A stretch of 64,000 nucleotides of DNA from Salinarimonas ramus (GTDB taxonomy: Bacteria > Pseudomonadota > Alphaproteobacteria > Rhizobiales > Beijerinckiaceae). The stretch is from the NCBI RefSeq assembly GCF_014645695.1, contig NZ_BMMF01000009.1:62001-126000 (forward strand). The letters run 5' to 3'. Within the stretch, counting starts at the first letter, position 1, and every line of letters starts with the position of its first letter. The translations under genes and the position numbers were made by a program. Of the stretch, positions 1 through 11,786 are shown one piece after another. The notes under the pieces were generated by a model. That model was not told the origin of the DNA. It did no database searches and saw only the letters and a program-made list of their open reading frames with translations.

Positions 1-2829
<2,829 letters not shown>

Positions 2830-3010
2830 GGGGCGGCCTCTTCATCTGTGCGGACCCGGTGAATTAAGCCCTCCCGCGCGGCGATGCAACGATGTGCGAA
2901 ACCCCGCGGGCGCAAGGCGGACATGCGCCGCCCTCGCGGCGGTCGACAAGCCGCTCCGCCTCCCGCATCGTGCGCCGCGTTCGATCACGCGAGACGAGAC
3001 GGAGGCGATC

Positions 3011-4258
3011 ATGGCGGCAGCGGCACCCGGAGACGAGATCGGCGCGCGGGCGATGGCGATGATCGCCGATCTCGCCCGCCACACGGACGAGCCCGGCCGC
3101 CTCACCCGCCTCTACCTCTCCCCCGCCCATCGCGCCTGTGCGGACGCGACCGCCGCGCTCATGCGCGATGCCGGGCTCGCCGTGAGCGAGGACGCGCTCG
3201 GCACGATCGTCGGGCGCCGCGAGGGCCCGACGCCGGACGCGCCGACGCTGATGATCGGCTCGCATATCGACAGCGTCGTGAACGCCGGCATCTACGACGG
3301 GCCGCTCGGCGTCGTCTGCGGCATCCTCGCCGCCGACCTCCTGCGGAACGAGAGCCTGCCCTTCGCCCTCGAGATCCTCGCCTTCGGGGACGAGGAGAAC
3401 GTGCGCTTCCCCACCTCCCTCGCCTCCTCCTCGGCGCTCGCCGGACATTTCAAGCCGGAATGGCTCGAGGGGCGCGACGCGGGCGGGACCAGCCTGCGCG
3501 AGGCGCTCCTCGCCTTCGGCGGCGATCCGGAGGGCATCGCGGCCATCGCCCGCGACCCGGCGCGGACGCTCGGCTATCTCGAGGTCCACATCGAGCAGGG
3601 CCCGGTGCTGGAAGCGCGCGACCTCGCGGTGGGCGTCGTCACCGCGATCAACGGCGCGACGCGCGCGCGCTGCACCGTCGAGGGCATGGCGGGTCACGCG
3701 GGCACCGTGCCCATGGGCATGCGCCAGGACGCGCTCGCGGCCACCGCGGAGATGATCGCCCTCGTCGAGCGCGCCGGCACCGCCGCCCGCGACGCGGTCG
3801 CGACCGTCGGCGTGTGCGAGGTCGAGCCCGGCGCGCTCAACGTGATCCCGGCACGCACGCGCTTCACCCTCGACATCCGCGCGCCCGACGACGCCGTGCG
3901 CGCCGCCCTCGTCGAGGAGATCGTCTCGGGCTGCCGCGCCATCGCCGAGCGCCGCGGCGTGACCTTCGCCGAGGAGCGCTTCATGGACCAGGCGGCCACC
4001 GCCATGGACGAGCGCCTCGCCGCCGCGCTGGAGACCGGCGCCGCCCGCGCCGGCGAGGCGACGATCCGCCTCCCCTCCGGCGCCGGCCACGACGCCGTCG
4101 CCACCGCCCGCCTGTGCCCCTCCGCCATGCTCTTCGTGCGCTGCGCGGGCGGCATCAGCCACAACCCGGCCGAGAGCATCGATGCGGCCGATGCGGGGGC
4201 GGCGGTGCGGACGCTGGTGGAGGCGGTGCGGGTGCTGGGGCAGGGGGCGGGGGGCTGA
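3011..4258 (+). CDS. Zn-dependent amidohydrolase, allantoate/N-carbamoyl-amino-acid hydrolase family (M20)
   Basis: 415 residues, typical for the AllC/HyuC/AmaB family, which removes carbamoyl or ureido groups from amino acids or allantoate. Metal-site motifs are in order: GSHIDSV, DGPLGV, GDEEN, then the HIEQGP substrate-domain motif, and SGAGHDA plus GGISHNPAE near the C-terminus. The start was set at the ATG at 3011 because GGAG lies six bases before it; a longer open frame from 2894 lacks this and adds a non-conserved leader. It is divergent from ileS and no other hydantoin or purine gene is adjacent, so the true substrate is unknown. Confidence 0.85.
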   Translation: MAAAAPGDEIGARAMAMIADLARHTDEPGRLTRLYLSPAHRACADATAALMRDAGLAVSEDALGTIVGRREGPTPDAPTLMIGSHIDSVVNAGIYDGPLGVVCGILAADLLRNESLPFALEILAFGDEENVRFPTSLASSSALAGHFKPEWLEGRDAGGTSLREALLAFGGDPEGIAAIARDPARTLGYLEVHIEQGPVLEARDLAVGVVTAINGATRARCTVEGMAGHAGTVPMGMRQDALAATAEMIALVERAGTAARDAVATVGVCEVEPGALNVIPARTRFTLDIRAPDDAVRAALVEEIVSGCRAIAERRGVTFAEERFMDQAATAMDERLAAALETGAARAGEATIRLPSGAGHDAVATARLCPSAMLFVRCAGGISHNPAESIDAADAGAAVRTLVEAVRVLGQGAGG

Positions 4259-4353
4259 CGTCCCCATTGCGCCGCGGCCCCGCTTCGCCCATCGTGGCGC
4301 GCCGGCGGTGGTGACCGGCGGCTCATACGTCCTTCGGATCGATCGGGGGGGAG

Positions 4354-5691
4354 ATGGCGGTCGAGCTGATACCGCACGAGCTGCGCGCGCGGGTGCTCGC
4401 GGAGGTGCACGCGCGGCCGTCCGCGTCCATGGACGCGCCCCGGCGCATCCTGCACTACGCCTTCATGACCGACGGCGAGGCCGCTCAGCGCGATCGCGAG
4501 GCGCTCGCGGCCTTCTGCACGAGCCTCGGGCTCGAGGGGCCGGGCGCCGGCGCCAAGCACCATCGCGTGGCGTTCTCGGGAACGCTGCTGCGCTGGGAGA
4601 GCCACAGCGAGTTCACCACGTATTCCTGGGAATTCGGCGACGCGAGCGTCACCGACGCGCCGGCGCCCCAGCCCTTCCGCCCGGCGGTGGACGGGCTCAT
4701 GGGCGTCATGCGTCTCGTGCCGCAGCCCGGTCCCCTGATGGTCGCCGCCGACCTGCACCTCCTGCCGGCCGAGGCCCTGCCGAAGGGGCCGCAGGGCGTG
4801 TTCGGCGACGTCCACCTCGCCGCCGCCACTGTCGAGGGCGGCTCGGCCACCATCGCCACCGATTTCCGCACGGACGCCCACGGCTTCGTGCGCATCCTCG
4901 TCGTCGACAACGGCATGGAGCGCACCCAGGCCGGTGCCATCGTCCAGCGCGTGCTCGAGGTCGAGACCTACCGCACGCTCACGCTCCTCGGCCTGCCGGA
5001 GGCGCAGCGCATCGGCCCCTCCGTGCGCAAGATCGAGACGGACCTGCCCCTCGTCATGAGCGCCATGGAGCGCTCGGACGGGCTCGCCCGCAATCGCGAG
5101 CTCCTCGACCGCATCACCGGTCTCGCCGCCGAGCTCGAATCCGGCGCGGCCGCGGCGCTCTTCCGTTTCGGCGCCACGCGGGCCTATTCCGATCTCGTGC
5201 GCCTGCGCCTCGGGGCACTGGAGGAGAAGGCGCTCGCGGGCACCGATTCCTGGTCGGAATTCCTGGATCGGCGGCTGCAGCCGGCGATCCGCACCTGCGC
5301 CTCCATGGAGGAGCGCCAGGCCAACCTCTCGCGCAAGCTCACCCGCGCCGCCCAGCTCCTGCGCACGCGCATCGACATCGAGCTCGAGAGCCAGAACCGC
5401 GACCTCCTGCGCGCCATGAACGAGCGCGCCCGCATCCAGCTGCGCCTCCAGCAGACCGTCGAGGGGCTGTCGGCGGCGGCGATCACCTACTACATCTCGG
5501 GGCTCATCTTCTACGTCCTGCGCGGCCTCCAGGAGGGCGGCGCCTCGGCGGTCGATCCCTATGTCGGCACGGCGATCGCGGTGCCGATCGTGCTCGCGCT
5601 CATTCTCCTCCTGGTGCGGCGGCTGAGAAAGCGCCATATGGACGAGGACGAGCACGAGACGACCCGCACGAAGGAGGAGGATCGGCGATGA
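4354..5691 (+). CDS. DUF3422 family membrane protein
   Basis: 445 residues matching the DUF3422 family of alphaproteobacteria, function unknown. The N-terminal half carries family motifs such as EVHARP near residue 20 and the F(T/S)TYSW block near residue 95. The C-terminal third has a long charged helical region (about 310-365) that looks coiled-coil, followed by two membrane segments (about 370-390 and 410-430) and a charged tail rich in E, D and R. It starts after a GGGGGGAG ribosome site. Its stop overlaps the ATG of ybaB (ATGA), so the two are probably cotranscribed. Here it takes the place upstream of ybaB-recR that is occupied by dnaX in many bacteria. Confidence 0.8.
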   Translation: MAVELIPHELRARVLAEVHARPSASMDAPRRILHYAFMTDGEAAQRDREALAAFCTSLGLEGPGAGAKHHRVAFSGTLLRWESHSEFTTYSWEFGDASVTDAPAPQPFRPAVDGLMGVMRLVPQPGPLMVAADLHLLPAEALPKGPQGVFGDVHLAAATVEGGSATIATDFRTDAHGFVRILVVDNGMERTQAGAIVQRVLEVETYRTLTLLGLPEAQRIGPSVRKIETDLPLVMSAMERSDGLARNRELLDRITGLAAELESGAAAALFRFGATRAYSDLVRLRLGALEEKALAGTDSWSEFLDRRLQPAIRTCASMEERQANLSRKLTRAAQLLRTRIDIELESQNRDLLRAMNERARIQLRLQQTVEGLSAAAITYYISGLIFYVLRGLQEGGASAVDPYVGTAIAVPIVLALILLLVRRLRKRHMDEDEHETTRTKEEDRR

Positions 5692-6008
5692 AGGACCTGA
5701 TGGGGCTCATGAAGCAGGCCCAGGCCATGCAGGAGAAGATGCAGGAGACCCAGGCCGAGCTCGAGGAGATGATCGTCGAGGGCCAGGCCGGCGCCGGCGC
5801 CGTCACCGTGCGCCTCTCCGGCAAGGGCGCGCTCAAGGGCGTCACCATCGACCCCTCGCTGATGGTGCCCGACGAGAAGGAGATCCTCGAGGACCTCATC
5901 GTCGCCGCCTGCAACGACGGTCGCGCCAAGGCGGAGCGGGCGATGCAGGAGCGGATGTCCGAGATCACCAAGGGCCTGCCGTTGCCGCCGGGCATGAAGC
6001 TGTTCTGA
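5688..6008 (+). CDS. ybaB: Nucleoid-associated protein, YbaB/EbfC family
   Basis: 106 residues, full length. Small dimeric DNA-binding protein that coats the nucleoid. The N-terminus is a helix rich in M, Q, K and E (about 1-30), followed by the family core around GAVTVRLSGKG and VTIDPSL, and the C-terminal LPLPPGMKLF. The ATG overlaps the stop of the DUF3422 gene by four bases and recR follows 27 bases downstream, the usual ybaB-recR order. Confidence 0.92.
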   Translation: MKDLMGLMKQAQAMQEKMQETQAELEEMIVEGQAGAGAVTVRLSGKGALKGVTIDPSLMVPDEKEILEDLIVAACNDGRAKAERAMQERMSEITKGLPLPPGMKLF

Positions 6009-6035
6009 GCGGCGCGTAGCGAGAGCACACAGACC

Positions 6036-6641
6036 ATGGCCCGCGGCGTCGCCGGTCCCGAGATCGAGCGCCTGATCCAGCTTCTCGCGCGCCTGCCGGG
6101 CCTCGGCCCGCGCTCGGCGCGCCGGGCGGCGCTGGCGCTCATGCAGAAGCGCGAGGGGCTGCTCGTGCCGCTGGCGGAGGCGATGCGCATCGCCGCCGAG
6201 CGCGTCGTCGTATGCTCCACCTGCGGCAACGTCGACACGTCGGACCCCTGCGCCGTCTGCGCCGACCCGAGCCGCGACCCGTCGATCATCGTGGTGGTGG
6301 AAGACGTCTCCGACCTGTGGGCGCTGGAGCGCGCGGGCGCCCTGCACGCGCGCTATCACGTGCTCGGCGGCGTGCTCTCCGCGCTCGACGGCATCGGGCC
6401 CGACCAGCTGACCATCGCGGGCCTCCTCGCCCGCGCCCAGGATCCCGCCGTGCGCGAGGTGATCGTCGCGCTCGGCGCCACCGTCGACGGCCAGACCACC
6501 GCCCATTATCTGACGGAGGCGCTCGCGAGCCTCCCCGTCAGCGTCACCCGCCTCGCCCACGGCGTCCCCGTCGGCGGCGAGCTCGACTATCTCGACGAGG
6601 GCACGCTGTCCGCGGCGCTGAAGCGGCGAACGGCGGTGTAG
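6036..6641 (+). CDS. recR: Recombination protein RecR
   Basis: 201 residues, full length. Acts with RecF and RecO to load RecA at gapped DNA. The N-terminal helix-hairpin-helix includes [11 protein letters not shown] (about 19-29). A four-cysteine zinc finger follows: CSTC and, ten residues on, CAVC (about 60-75). The Toprim domain begins at [13 protein letters not shown] and includes the [12 protein letters not shown] block. It sits directly after ybaB, which is the common arrangement. Confidence 0.96.
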   Translation: MARGVAGPEIERLIQLLARLPGLGPRSARRAALALMQKREGLLVPLAEAMRIAAERVVVCSTCGNVDTSDPCAVCADPSRDPSIIVVVEDVSDLWALERAGALHARYHVLGGVLSALDGIGPDQLTIAGLLARAQDPAVREVIVALGATVDGQTTAHYLTEALASLPVSVTRLAHGVPVGGELDYLDEGTLSAALKRRTAV

Positions 6642-6649
6642 GAGAGGCG

Positions 6650-6687
6650 CTTCTCCGGCGAAACCTTCTCCGGCGAAACCTTCGCCG
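6650..6687. repeat. 15-bp tandem duplication between recR and the CAP gene
   Basis: The unit CTTCTCCGGCGAAAC occurs exactly twice, at 6650-6664 and 6665-6679, followed by a partial third copy with one change. It lies in the short gap between recR and the CAP-domain gene. Equal-length duplications occur at 13724 and 36394. Confidence 0.9.
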
Positions 6688-6707
6688 TCGCCACCCGTTC
6701 TCGCCGC

Positions 6708-7664
6708 ATGACCAGCACCGCCACGCTCCCCCGCCTCGCCCTCGCCGCCGCCCTCCTCGCCGCCACGGCTCTCACCGCCGCCGCGCAGGACGTGCGGACC
6801 GGCGACCTTTCCGCGCTTCGCGAGGAGGCGCTCGCGGAGGTTAACGCCGCGCGCGAGGCGAACGGGCTCGCCACGCTCGCGGCCGGGCCGACGCTCGACG
6901 AGATCGCGCAGGGCCATGCCGAGGACATGCTGGCGCGGGGCTATTTCGCCCATGTCTCGCCCGACGGCGAGAGCGTCGCCGACCGCTTCCACGAGGCCGG
7001 GGGCGCGCGAAGCGAGATCGTCGCCGAGAACCTGGCGCGTTGCGACGGCTGCGACATTCCCCCCGACGTCGCCCGTGTGGAGGCCTTCCAGGAGGGGCTG
7101 ATGGAGAGCCCCGAGCATCGCGACAACATCCTGCGAGGCGGGCTTTCGCGCTTCGGCTACGGCATCGCCGCCGATCCGGCGAGCGGCCGCACGGTCGCGG
7201 TGCAGACCTTCGCCGGCCCGGGTACGCCGCGCGGGCTCGATGCGGGCGCGAGCGCCGAGCCCATCGGGCCGGACGCGCGCGTCGCGGCGGCGCGCGAGGC
7301 CCTGAACGCCCTGCGCGCGGAAGCGGGCGTCGCCTCGCTCGACGCGGACGAGGCGCTCGTCGCCGCCGCCCGCGATCTCCTGCCGCAGACGGGGGGATCG
7401 CTCGAGCCGCCCGCCCTCGATCTCGCCGGAGCGCTGCCGGCGGACGCCGCACGCCGCTTCGCGGGCGTCCGCGCTCTGGCGGCGACGTGCTCCGGCTGCG
7501 GCGCGGAGCCGACGCGGGCGGACGTGGAGAGCTTCGTCGCGCAGTGGGAAGAGGCCCGCGGCGAGACGCTGACGGGCGCCGATCTCGACCGCTTCGGCTT
7601 CGCGCTCGGTGCGGACGGAGCCGGCGCCAAGACGGCGGTGCTGCTCCTCGCAGGCACGCGGTGA
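6708..7664 (+). CDS. Secreted protein with two CAP (SCP/PR1) domains, the second degenerate
   Basis: 318 residues. An N-terminal signal peptide (about 1-26, ending TAAAQ) implies export. Residues about 30-175 form a CAP domain: HAEDMLARGYFAHVSPDG and AENLA carry the usual His and Glu ligands. A second unit (about 190-318) keeps the helical framework and the ending, but the histidines have gone. Each unit contains a CxGC pair followed by an acidic P-x-x-V/R-x-D-V stretch (CDGC about 109, CSGC about 263), so the two halves look like an ancient duplication. Function unknown; bacterial CAP proteins act in the envelope. Confidence 0.8.
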   Translation: MTSTATLPRLALAAALLAATALTAAAQDVRTGDLSALREEALAEVNAAREANGLATLAAGPTLDEIAQGHAEDMLARGYFAHVSPDGESVADRFHEAGGARSEIVAENLARCDGCDIPPDVARVEAFQEGLMESPEHRDNILRGGLSRFGYGIAADPASGRTVAVQTFAGPGTPRGLDAGASAEPIGPDARVAAAREALNALRAEAGVASLDADEALVAAARDLLPQTGGSLEPPALDLAGALPADAARRFAGVRALAATCSGCGAEPTRADVESFVAQWEEARGETLTGADLDRFGFALGADGAGAKTAVLLLAGTR

Positions 7665-7673
7665 GCGCCGACG

Positions 7674-8420
7674 TCAGGTCGGCGGCGACAGGGTCGCGTA
7701 GACGTCGCCGGAATTCGCCTCGTGCGGCAGCGTGTGGATGCGCTCCGCCATGGCGGCGGCTCCCATGAAGCCGGGCTCCTCCAGGCGCGCGCTCTCGCCG
7801 AGCGAGAGGGCGAAGCGGTAGTTCCCGAGCCCGGCGAGGCGCGTGAGGCAACGATGCGCCACGTCCCGCGCGATCGTGGTGAACTCGAAGGAGAGCGCGG
7901 CCACCGGATAGGAGAGGCCGGCGAGCACCTTGTCCTCGAACCCCTCCACGTCGATCTTCACGAAATCGGGCCGGCCGTGGGCGTTCACCAGGGCGTCCAG
8001 CGTCACGCAGGGGACGACGATCTCCGCGTCCCAGGCCTGCCCCTCCCAGCCCCGCGCGCCCGCGGCAGCGGCGACGAAGTCGCGCGAGGCGGTGGAGACG
8101 GTCGGATTCGCGCTGTTGACGGCGAGGCGGATCTCGCCGGCCGCGTCCCCGACGGCGGCCTGGACGAGCCGTACGCCCGCGTCGCGGCCGTGGATGAGGC
8201 GCAGCGCCCGGAAGCAGGCCGGCTGCGGCTCGAGCGCCACCACCCGCGCGCCGAGCCGCCGGAACGACGCCGTGCGATCGCCCACATGCGCACCGATGTC
8301 GAAGGCGAGGCCGCCCTCCGGGACGTGGGGGCGATAGAGCGCGTCGAGGGCGGCGGCGCGCGCCGGATCGCCGTGATAGAGGCGCAACGAACGCCCGACG
8401 GTGGTCGCGCGGCGCGTCAT
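7674..8420 (-). CDS. FkbM family methyltransferase
   Basis: 248 residues. SAM-dependent O-methyltransferase of the FkbM family. Motif I is FDIGAHVGDRTASF (about 39-52), the acidic residue binding the ribose follows at ALEPQP, and the family signature VKIDVEGFE is near residue 170. Its ATG overlaps the stop of opgH (ATGA), so it is translated with the glucan synthase and may methylate a glycan product; that is inference. It converges on the CAP gene with only nine bases between them, where a seven-base-pair hairpin (7666-7684) may act as a shared terminator. Confidence 0.85.
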   Translation of the reverse strand: MTRRATTVGRSLRLYHGDPARAAALDALYRPHVPEGGLAFDIGAHVGDRTASFRRLGARVVALEPQPACFRALRLIHGRDAGVRLVQAAVGDAAGEIRLAVNSANPTVSTASRDFVAAAAGARGWEGQAWDAEIVVPCVTLDALVNAHGRPDFVKIDVEGFEDKVLAGLSYPVAALSFEFTTIARDVAHRCLTRLAGLGNYRFALSLGESARLEEPGFMGAAAMAERIHTLPHEANSGDVYATLSPPT

Positions 8421-10288
8421 GCGGCGGCCCGCCGTGGTCGCGCCGGCACGGGGAGCGTCCGCTCGCCGGCGAGCGCGCGGATCTCGGCCGGCGGATCGAT
8501 CTCCTCGGGGATCGCGCACAGGCCCGCCCGCGCCAGCGCCCGGCCGGCCTCCGGCGCGGCGGTGAGGACGGCGAAGGGGATCGCGAGAAGATAGCCGGCG
8601 CACATCACCAGCGCCACGGGCCAGGCGGCGGGCACGAGCCAGAGCACGAGCCCCATCATGCCGATGCCGAAGGCGGTCGTCGACCAAAGCCCGCGGGCGG
8701 CGTCGCGCCAGGAGAGCCCGTGCGCGTCGCGCGCCTGGCCGTTCCAGACGGTGGCGCGGCCGAAGGCGAGGCCGATCATGAAGAGGGTGAGCCGCAGGGA
8801 GGCCGCGGCGCCGAGCAGGGCCGAGAAGACGAACTCGATCGCCCCGCTCGCGAGGAAGCGACGCCGCCCGCCATAGGCCGCCATGCCGCCGGGCGTGAGC
8901 GCGACGTCGAGCAGGCCGAGCGCGCGCGGCGCGAGCGAGAGCGCGAGGAAGGCCGTGTAGAAGGCGATCGCCGCGCCGACGGGGAAGACATCCGGGTCGG
9001 TCGTCGCGGCGACGAGGGGCGCGAGGGCGAGGATCGCCGTCATGGCCGGCACGGCGGCGAACATCATGATCGCGCTGATGAGCTGCATGCGGCTCGTCGG
9101 CAGGAGACCCTTCATGAGGAGGAGAACGGGGCTGAGGTATTGAAGGTTCCCTTGGCACCACCTCAGATCGCGCTTCGAGAAGTCGAGGAAGGTCGGCGGA
9201 TTGTCCTCCCACGACCCGCCCTCGCGCGGGATCACCCGAACCTCGTACCCGGCGCGACGCATCAGCACCGCTTCCACCTGGTCGTGCGAGAGGACATGGC
9301 CGGCGAGCGGGCCGCTGCCGGGCAGGGTCGGCAGCCGGCAATGCTCCCGGAACGGCGCGATGCGCACGAGCGCATTGTGCCCCCAATAGGGGCCGCATTC
9401 GGCCGTCCACCAGGCGGAGCCCAGCGTGTAGGGGCGCATGCCCTGGCGCATGCCGAACTGGAAGATGCGCGCGAAGGCGCTCGTCGAGGGCGCGCCGACG
9501 ACGAGGCTCTGGAGGATGCCGATCTGCGGATGGGCCTCCATGATGCGCGTCATGCGCACGATCTCCTCCCCCGACATCAGGCTGTCGGCGTCGAGCGGCA
9601 GCATGAGGTCGAAGCGCGCGCCGTGCGTCTCGACGAAGTCGCGCACGTTGCCGGCCTTGAAGCCGATATTCTCCGAACGGCGGCGATAGAGGATGCGCGC
9701 ACCGGCGCCCGCGTCGCGACGCCAGGCGGCCACCTCCGCCTCCTCCGCCGCGGCGATCGCCGGATCGGAGGTGTCGCTCAGCACGAGATACGAGTAGGCC
9801 TCGCCCTCCCCCGTCGCCTCCAGGCTGTCGCGCACGATGGCGAGCCGGCGAACGGCGCGCGCGGGATCCTCGTTGCGCAGGGTCATGAACACGCCGACGC
9901 GCCCGCGCACCGGCACCGGGCGTGCGCCGGCCGCCGCGAAGGGCGCCACCGCGAGGACGGGATCGGCCGCGCGCCGGGCGATGACGAAGCCGATCGTGGC
10001 GTTGACGAGGCCGAGCACCGTCCACGGCGCCGCGAGCGCGAAGCAGACGAGCATCACCGCGTCGAGCAGCGTGAGCCCTTCCGCCGCGAGAATCGCCGTC
10101 GCCGGGACGATCAGCGCGAGGACGCCCGCGAGCGTCAGCCCCGCCACCAGCCGCCTGCGCCCCCGCACGGTCGCGCTGGTCCGGACGGGGGCCGCGCGCG
10201 TATGGGAAGGAACCGGCGCCGCAGCGGCGGCGTCATGCCTACGCTCGGCGAGCGGGCGCAGGTCGGGCGATCGCACGAGATCGTTCAT
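8417..10288 (-). CDS. opgH: Glucans biosynthesis glucosyltransferase H (GT2)
   Basis: 623 residues. Inner-membrane enzyme that polymerises UDP-glucose into the backbone of osmoregulated periplasmic glucans. Two N-terminal membrane segments (about 47-67 and 75-100) precede the GT2 domain. The catalytic motifs are LSDTSDP, LPLDADSLM, SHDQVEAVLM and the RWCQGNLQY signature. At least four more membrane helices follow. The start at 10288 (MNDLVRSPDL) was chosen because it fits the family N-terminus; the open frame runs on upstream without a plausible protein sequence. No opgG partner is present in the window. Confidence 0.9.
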   Translation of the reverse strand: MNDLVRSPDLRPLAERRHDAAAAAPVPSHTRAAPVRTSATVRGRRRLVAGLTLAGVLALIVPATAILAAEGLTLLDAVMLVCFALAAPWTVLGLVNATIGFVIARRAADPVLAVAPFAAAGARPVPVRGRVGVFMTLRNEDPARAVRRLAIVRDSLEATGEGEAYSYLVLSDTSDPAIAAAEEAEVAAWRRDAGAGARILYRRRSENIGFKAGNVRDFVETHGARFDLMLPLDADSLMSGEEIVRMTRIMEAHPQIGILQSLVVGAPSTSAFARIFQFGMRQGMRPYTLGSAWWTAECGPYWGHNALVRIAPFREHCRLPTLPGSGPLAGHVLSHDQVEAVLMRRAGYEVRVIPREGGSWEDNPPTFLDFSKRDLRWCQGNLQYLSPVLLLMKGLLPTSRMQLISAIMMFAAVPAMTAILALAPLVAATTDPDVFPVGAAIAFYTAFLALSLAPRALGLLDVALTPGGMAAYGGRRRFLASGAIEFVFSALLGAAASLRLTLFMIGLAFGRATVWNGQARDAHGLSWRDAARGLWSTTAFGIGMMGLVLWLVPAAWPVALVMCAGYLLAIPFAVLTAAPEAGRALARAGLCAIPEEIDPPAEIRALAGERTLPVPARPRRAAA

Positions 10289-10332
10289 CGAGCCGTCCTC
10301 AGGAAGACATCGGGGAAGACGCTGGAGGAGCC

Positions 10333-11358
10333 ATGCCGCGCGACGGCGAGACGAAGGAGCGATACGCCGTGACGGACGCCTCGGAGGAGACCCGAGCACG
10401 CGCACTGTGGTACGTGTCGAAGGGCCGTGCGGTTTTGTGCGAGGAGGGGATCGGGGCGAAAAAGCCCGATCACGTTCGCGTGCGCACGCTCTGGAGCGCG
10501 CTTTCGCGGGGTACCGAGCGGCTCGTGGCCGAAGGCCGCGTGCCGGCCTCCGAATACGGCCGCATGCGCGCGCCGCTGCAGGAGGGCGACTTCCCCTTTC
10601 CCGTGAAATACGGCTACAGCGCCGTCGGCCGCGTCGAGGACGGGCCGCATGCGCTCGTCGGCCGCCTCGTCTTCGCGCTCGCCCCGCATGCGGAGATCTT
10701 CGACGCGCCGCTCGCCTTCGTGCAGCCCGTGCCCGATCACGTTCCCGCACGGCGCGTCGTCCTCGCGTCCAACATGGAGACGGCGCTCAACGCGCTGTGG
10801 GACGGCGGCGCGGCACCGGGCGACCGGATCGTCGTCGTCGGCGCGGGCGTGGTGGGCTGCCTCGTGGCGTCGCTCGCCGCGCGCATTCCCGGCGCGGAGG
10901 TGACGCTCGTCGACGTCGACCTCTCCCGGCGCGAGATCGCGCAGGCGCTCGGCTGCCGCTTCTCGAAGCCGCTCGATTCGCCCGGCGACGCCGATCTCGT
11001 CGTCCACACCTCGGCGACGTCGGCCGGCCTCTCCTGCGCGCTGGCCTGCGCCGGCGACGAGGCGCGCGTCGTCGAGCTCTCCTGGTACGGCGAGGCGACG
11101 ACGGAGGTCTCGCTCGGCGCGCGCTTCCATTCCGCGCGCCTCGCGCTCGTCTCGAGCCAGGTCGGCCGCGTCGCGACGCCCAAGCGCGCGCGCTGGAGCC
11201 ACGCCCGGCGCCTCGCCAAGGCGATCGACCTCCTCGACGATCCGCGCCTCGACGCGCTGATCACGCACGAGATCGCCTTCGACGATCTCCCCGACGCGAT
11301 CCCCCGCCTGCTCGCCCCGGGTGCGCCGGGGCTCGCCACCGCCATCCGCTATTCCTGA
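10333..11358 (+). CDS. Zinc-type medium-chain dehydrogenase, first gene of a pterin-like operon
   Basis: 341 residues, medium-chain dehydrogenase fold. The N-terminal GroES-like part includes SALSRGTERLV and VKYGYSAVGRV. The Rossmann nucleotide site VVVGAGVVGCL is near residue 172 and is followed by VTLVDVDLSRR. The usual structural zinc cysteine cluster is not visible, and the substrate is unknown. ATG 10333 has GGAGG four bases upstream; a GTG at 10369 with AAGGAG nine bases before it is an equally good start. The stop is 27 bases before the pterin-synthase-like gene, so they probably share a transcript. It diverges from opgH. Confidence 0.75.
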   Translation: MPRDGETKERYAVTDASEETRARALWYVSKGRAVLCEEGIGAKKPDHVRVRTLWSALSRGTERLVAEGRVPASEYGRMRAPLQEGDFPFPVKYGYSAVGRVEDGPHALVGRLVFALAPHAEIFDAPLAFVQPVPDHVPARRVVLASNMETALNALWDGGAAPGDRIVVVGAGVVGCLVASLAARIPGAEVTLVDVDLSRREIAQALGCRFSKPLDSPGDADLVVHTSATSAGLSCALACAGDEARVVELSWYGEATTEVSLGARFHSARLALVSSQVGRVATPKRARWSHARRLAKAIDLLDDPRLDALITHEIAFDDLPDAIPRLLAPGAPGLATAIRYS

Positions 11359-11385
11359 ACGCCATCACACGAGGAGCTCTCCCGC

Positions 11386-11784
11386 ATGTACGCCGTCGAA
11401 GTCCGCGACCACGTCATGATCGCCCATTCGTTCAAGGGCGATCTCTTCGGCCCCGCCCAGAAGCTGCACGGCGCGACCTTCGTCATCGACGTCGCCTTCT
11501 TCCGCGAGAGCCTGACCGCGGACGCCGTGGTCGTGGACATTGGCCGCGCCCACGATGCGCTCAAGGCGACGCTCACGCCGCTCAACTACCAGAACCTCGA
11601 CGAGCTGCCGCAATTCGCCGGCGAGAACACGACGACGGAATTCCTCTGCAAGCACGTCTTCGACGCCATGGCGTCCGCGGCCCGCGAGGGCCGGCTCGGG
11701 CCCGGCGGCGAGGGGATCGCCAAGATCCGGGTGAAGATCGAGGAGAGCCACGTGGCGCGGGCCTGGTACGAGGCGGCGCTCTGA
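11386..11784 (+). CDS. 6-pyruvoyltetrahydropterin synthase / QueD family protein with altered active site
   Basis: 132 residues, normal QueD length. The fold is recognisable from IAHSF (His14, first zinc ligand), KLHGATF (His28, second zinc ligand), VVVDIGRAHDALK, LNYQNLDELP, ENTTTEF and the C-terminal IEESHVARAWYE (Glu119/120). Compared by eye with canonical enzymes, the catalytic Cys position is Ala24, the third zinc His is Ala30, and the Asp-His of the LDH motif is Asn67-Tyr68. The chemistry must therefore differ from the usual dihydroneopterin triphosphate conversion. The glycosyltransferase ATG follows two bases after the stop. Confidence 0.85.
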   Translation: MYAVEVRDHVMIAHSFKGDLFGPAQKLHGATFVIDVAFFRESLTADAVVVDIGRAHDALKATLTPLNYQNLDELPQFAGENTTTEFLCKHVFDAMASAAREGRLGPGGEGIAKIRVKIEESHVARAWYEAAL

Positions 11785-11786
11785 CG

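Noticed and set aside
2884-4314. Plus-strand frame of 476 codons overlapping the amidohydrolase
   Set aside because: It is almost only R, G, H, P and A, a shifted reading of the amidohydrolase gene.
9837-11786. Long N-terminal extension of the GT4 frame
   Set aside because: The stretch overlaps the dehydrogenase and pterin-synthase-like genes in another frame and has no domain pattern; the GT4 fold begins at 11787.
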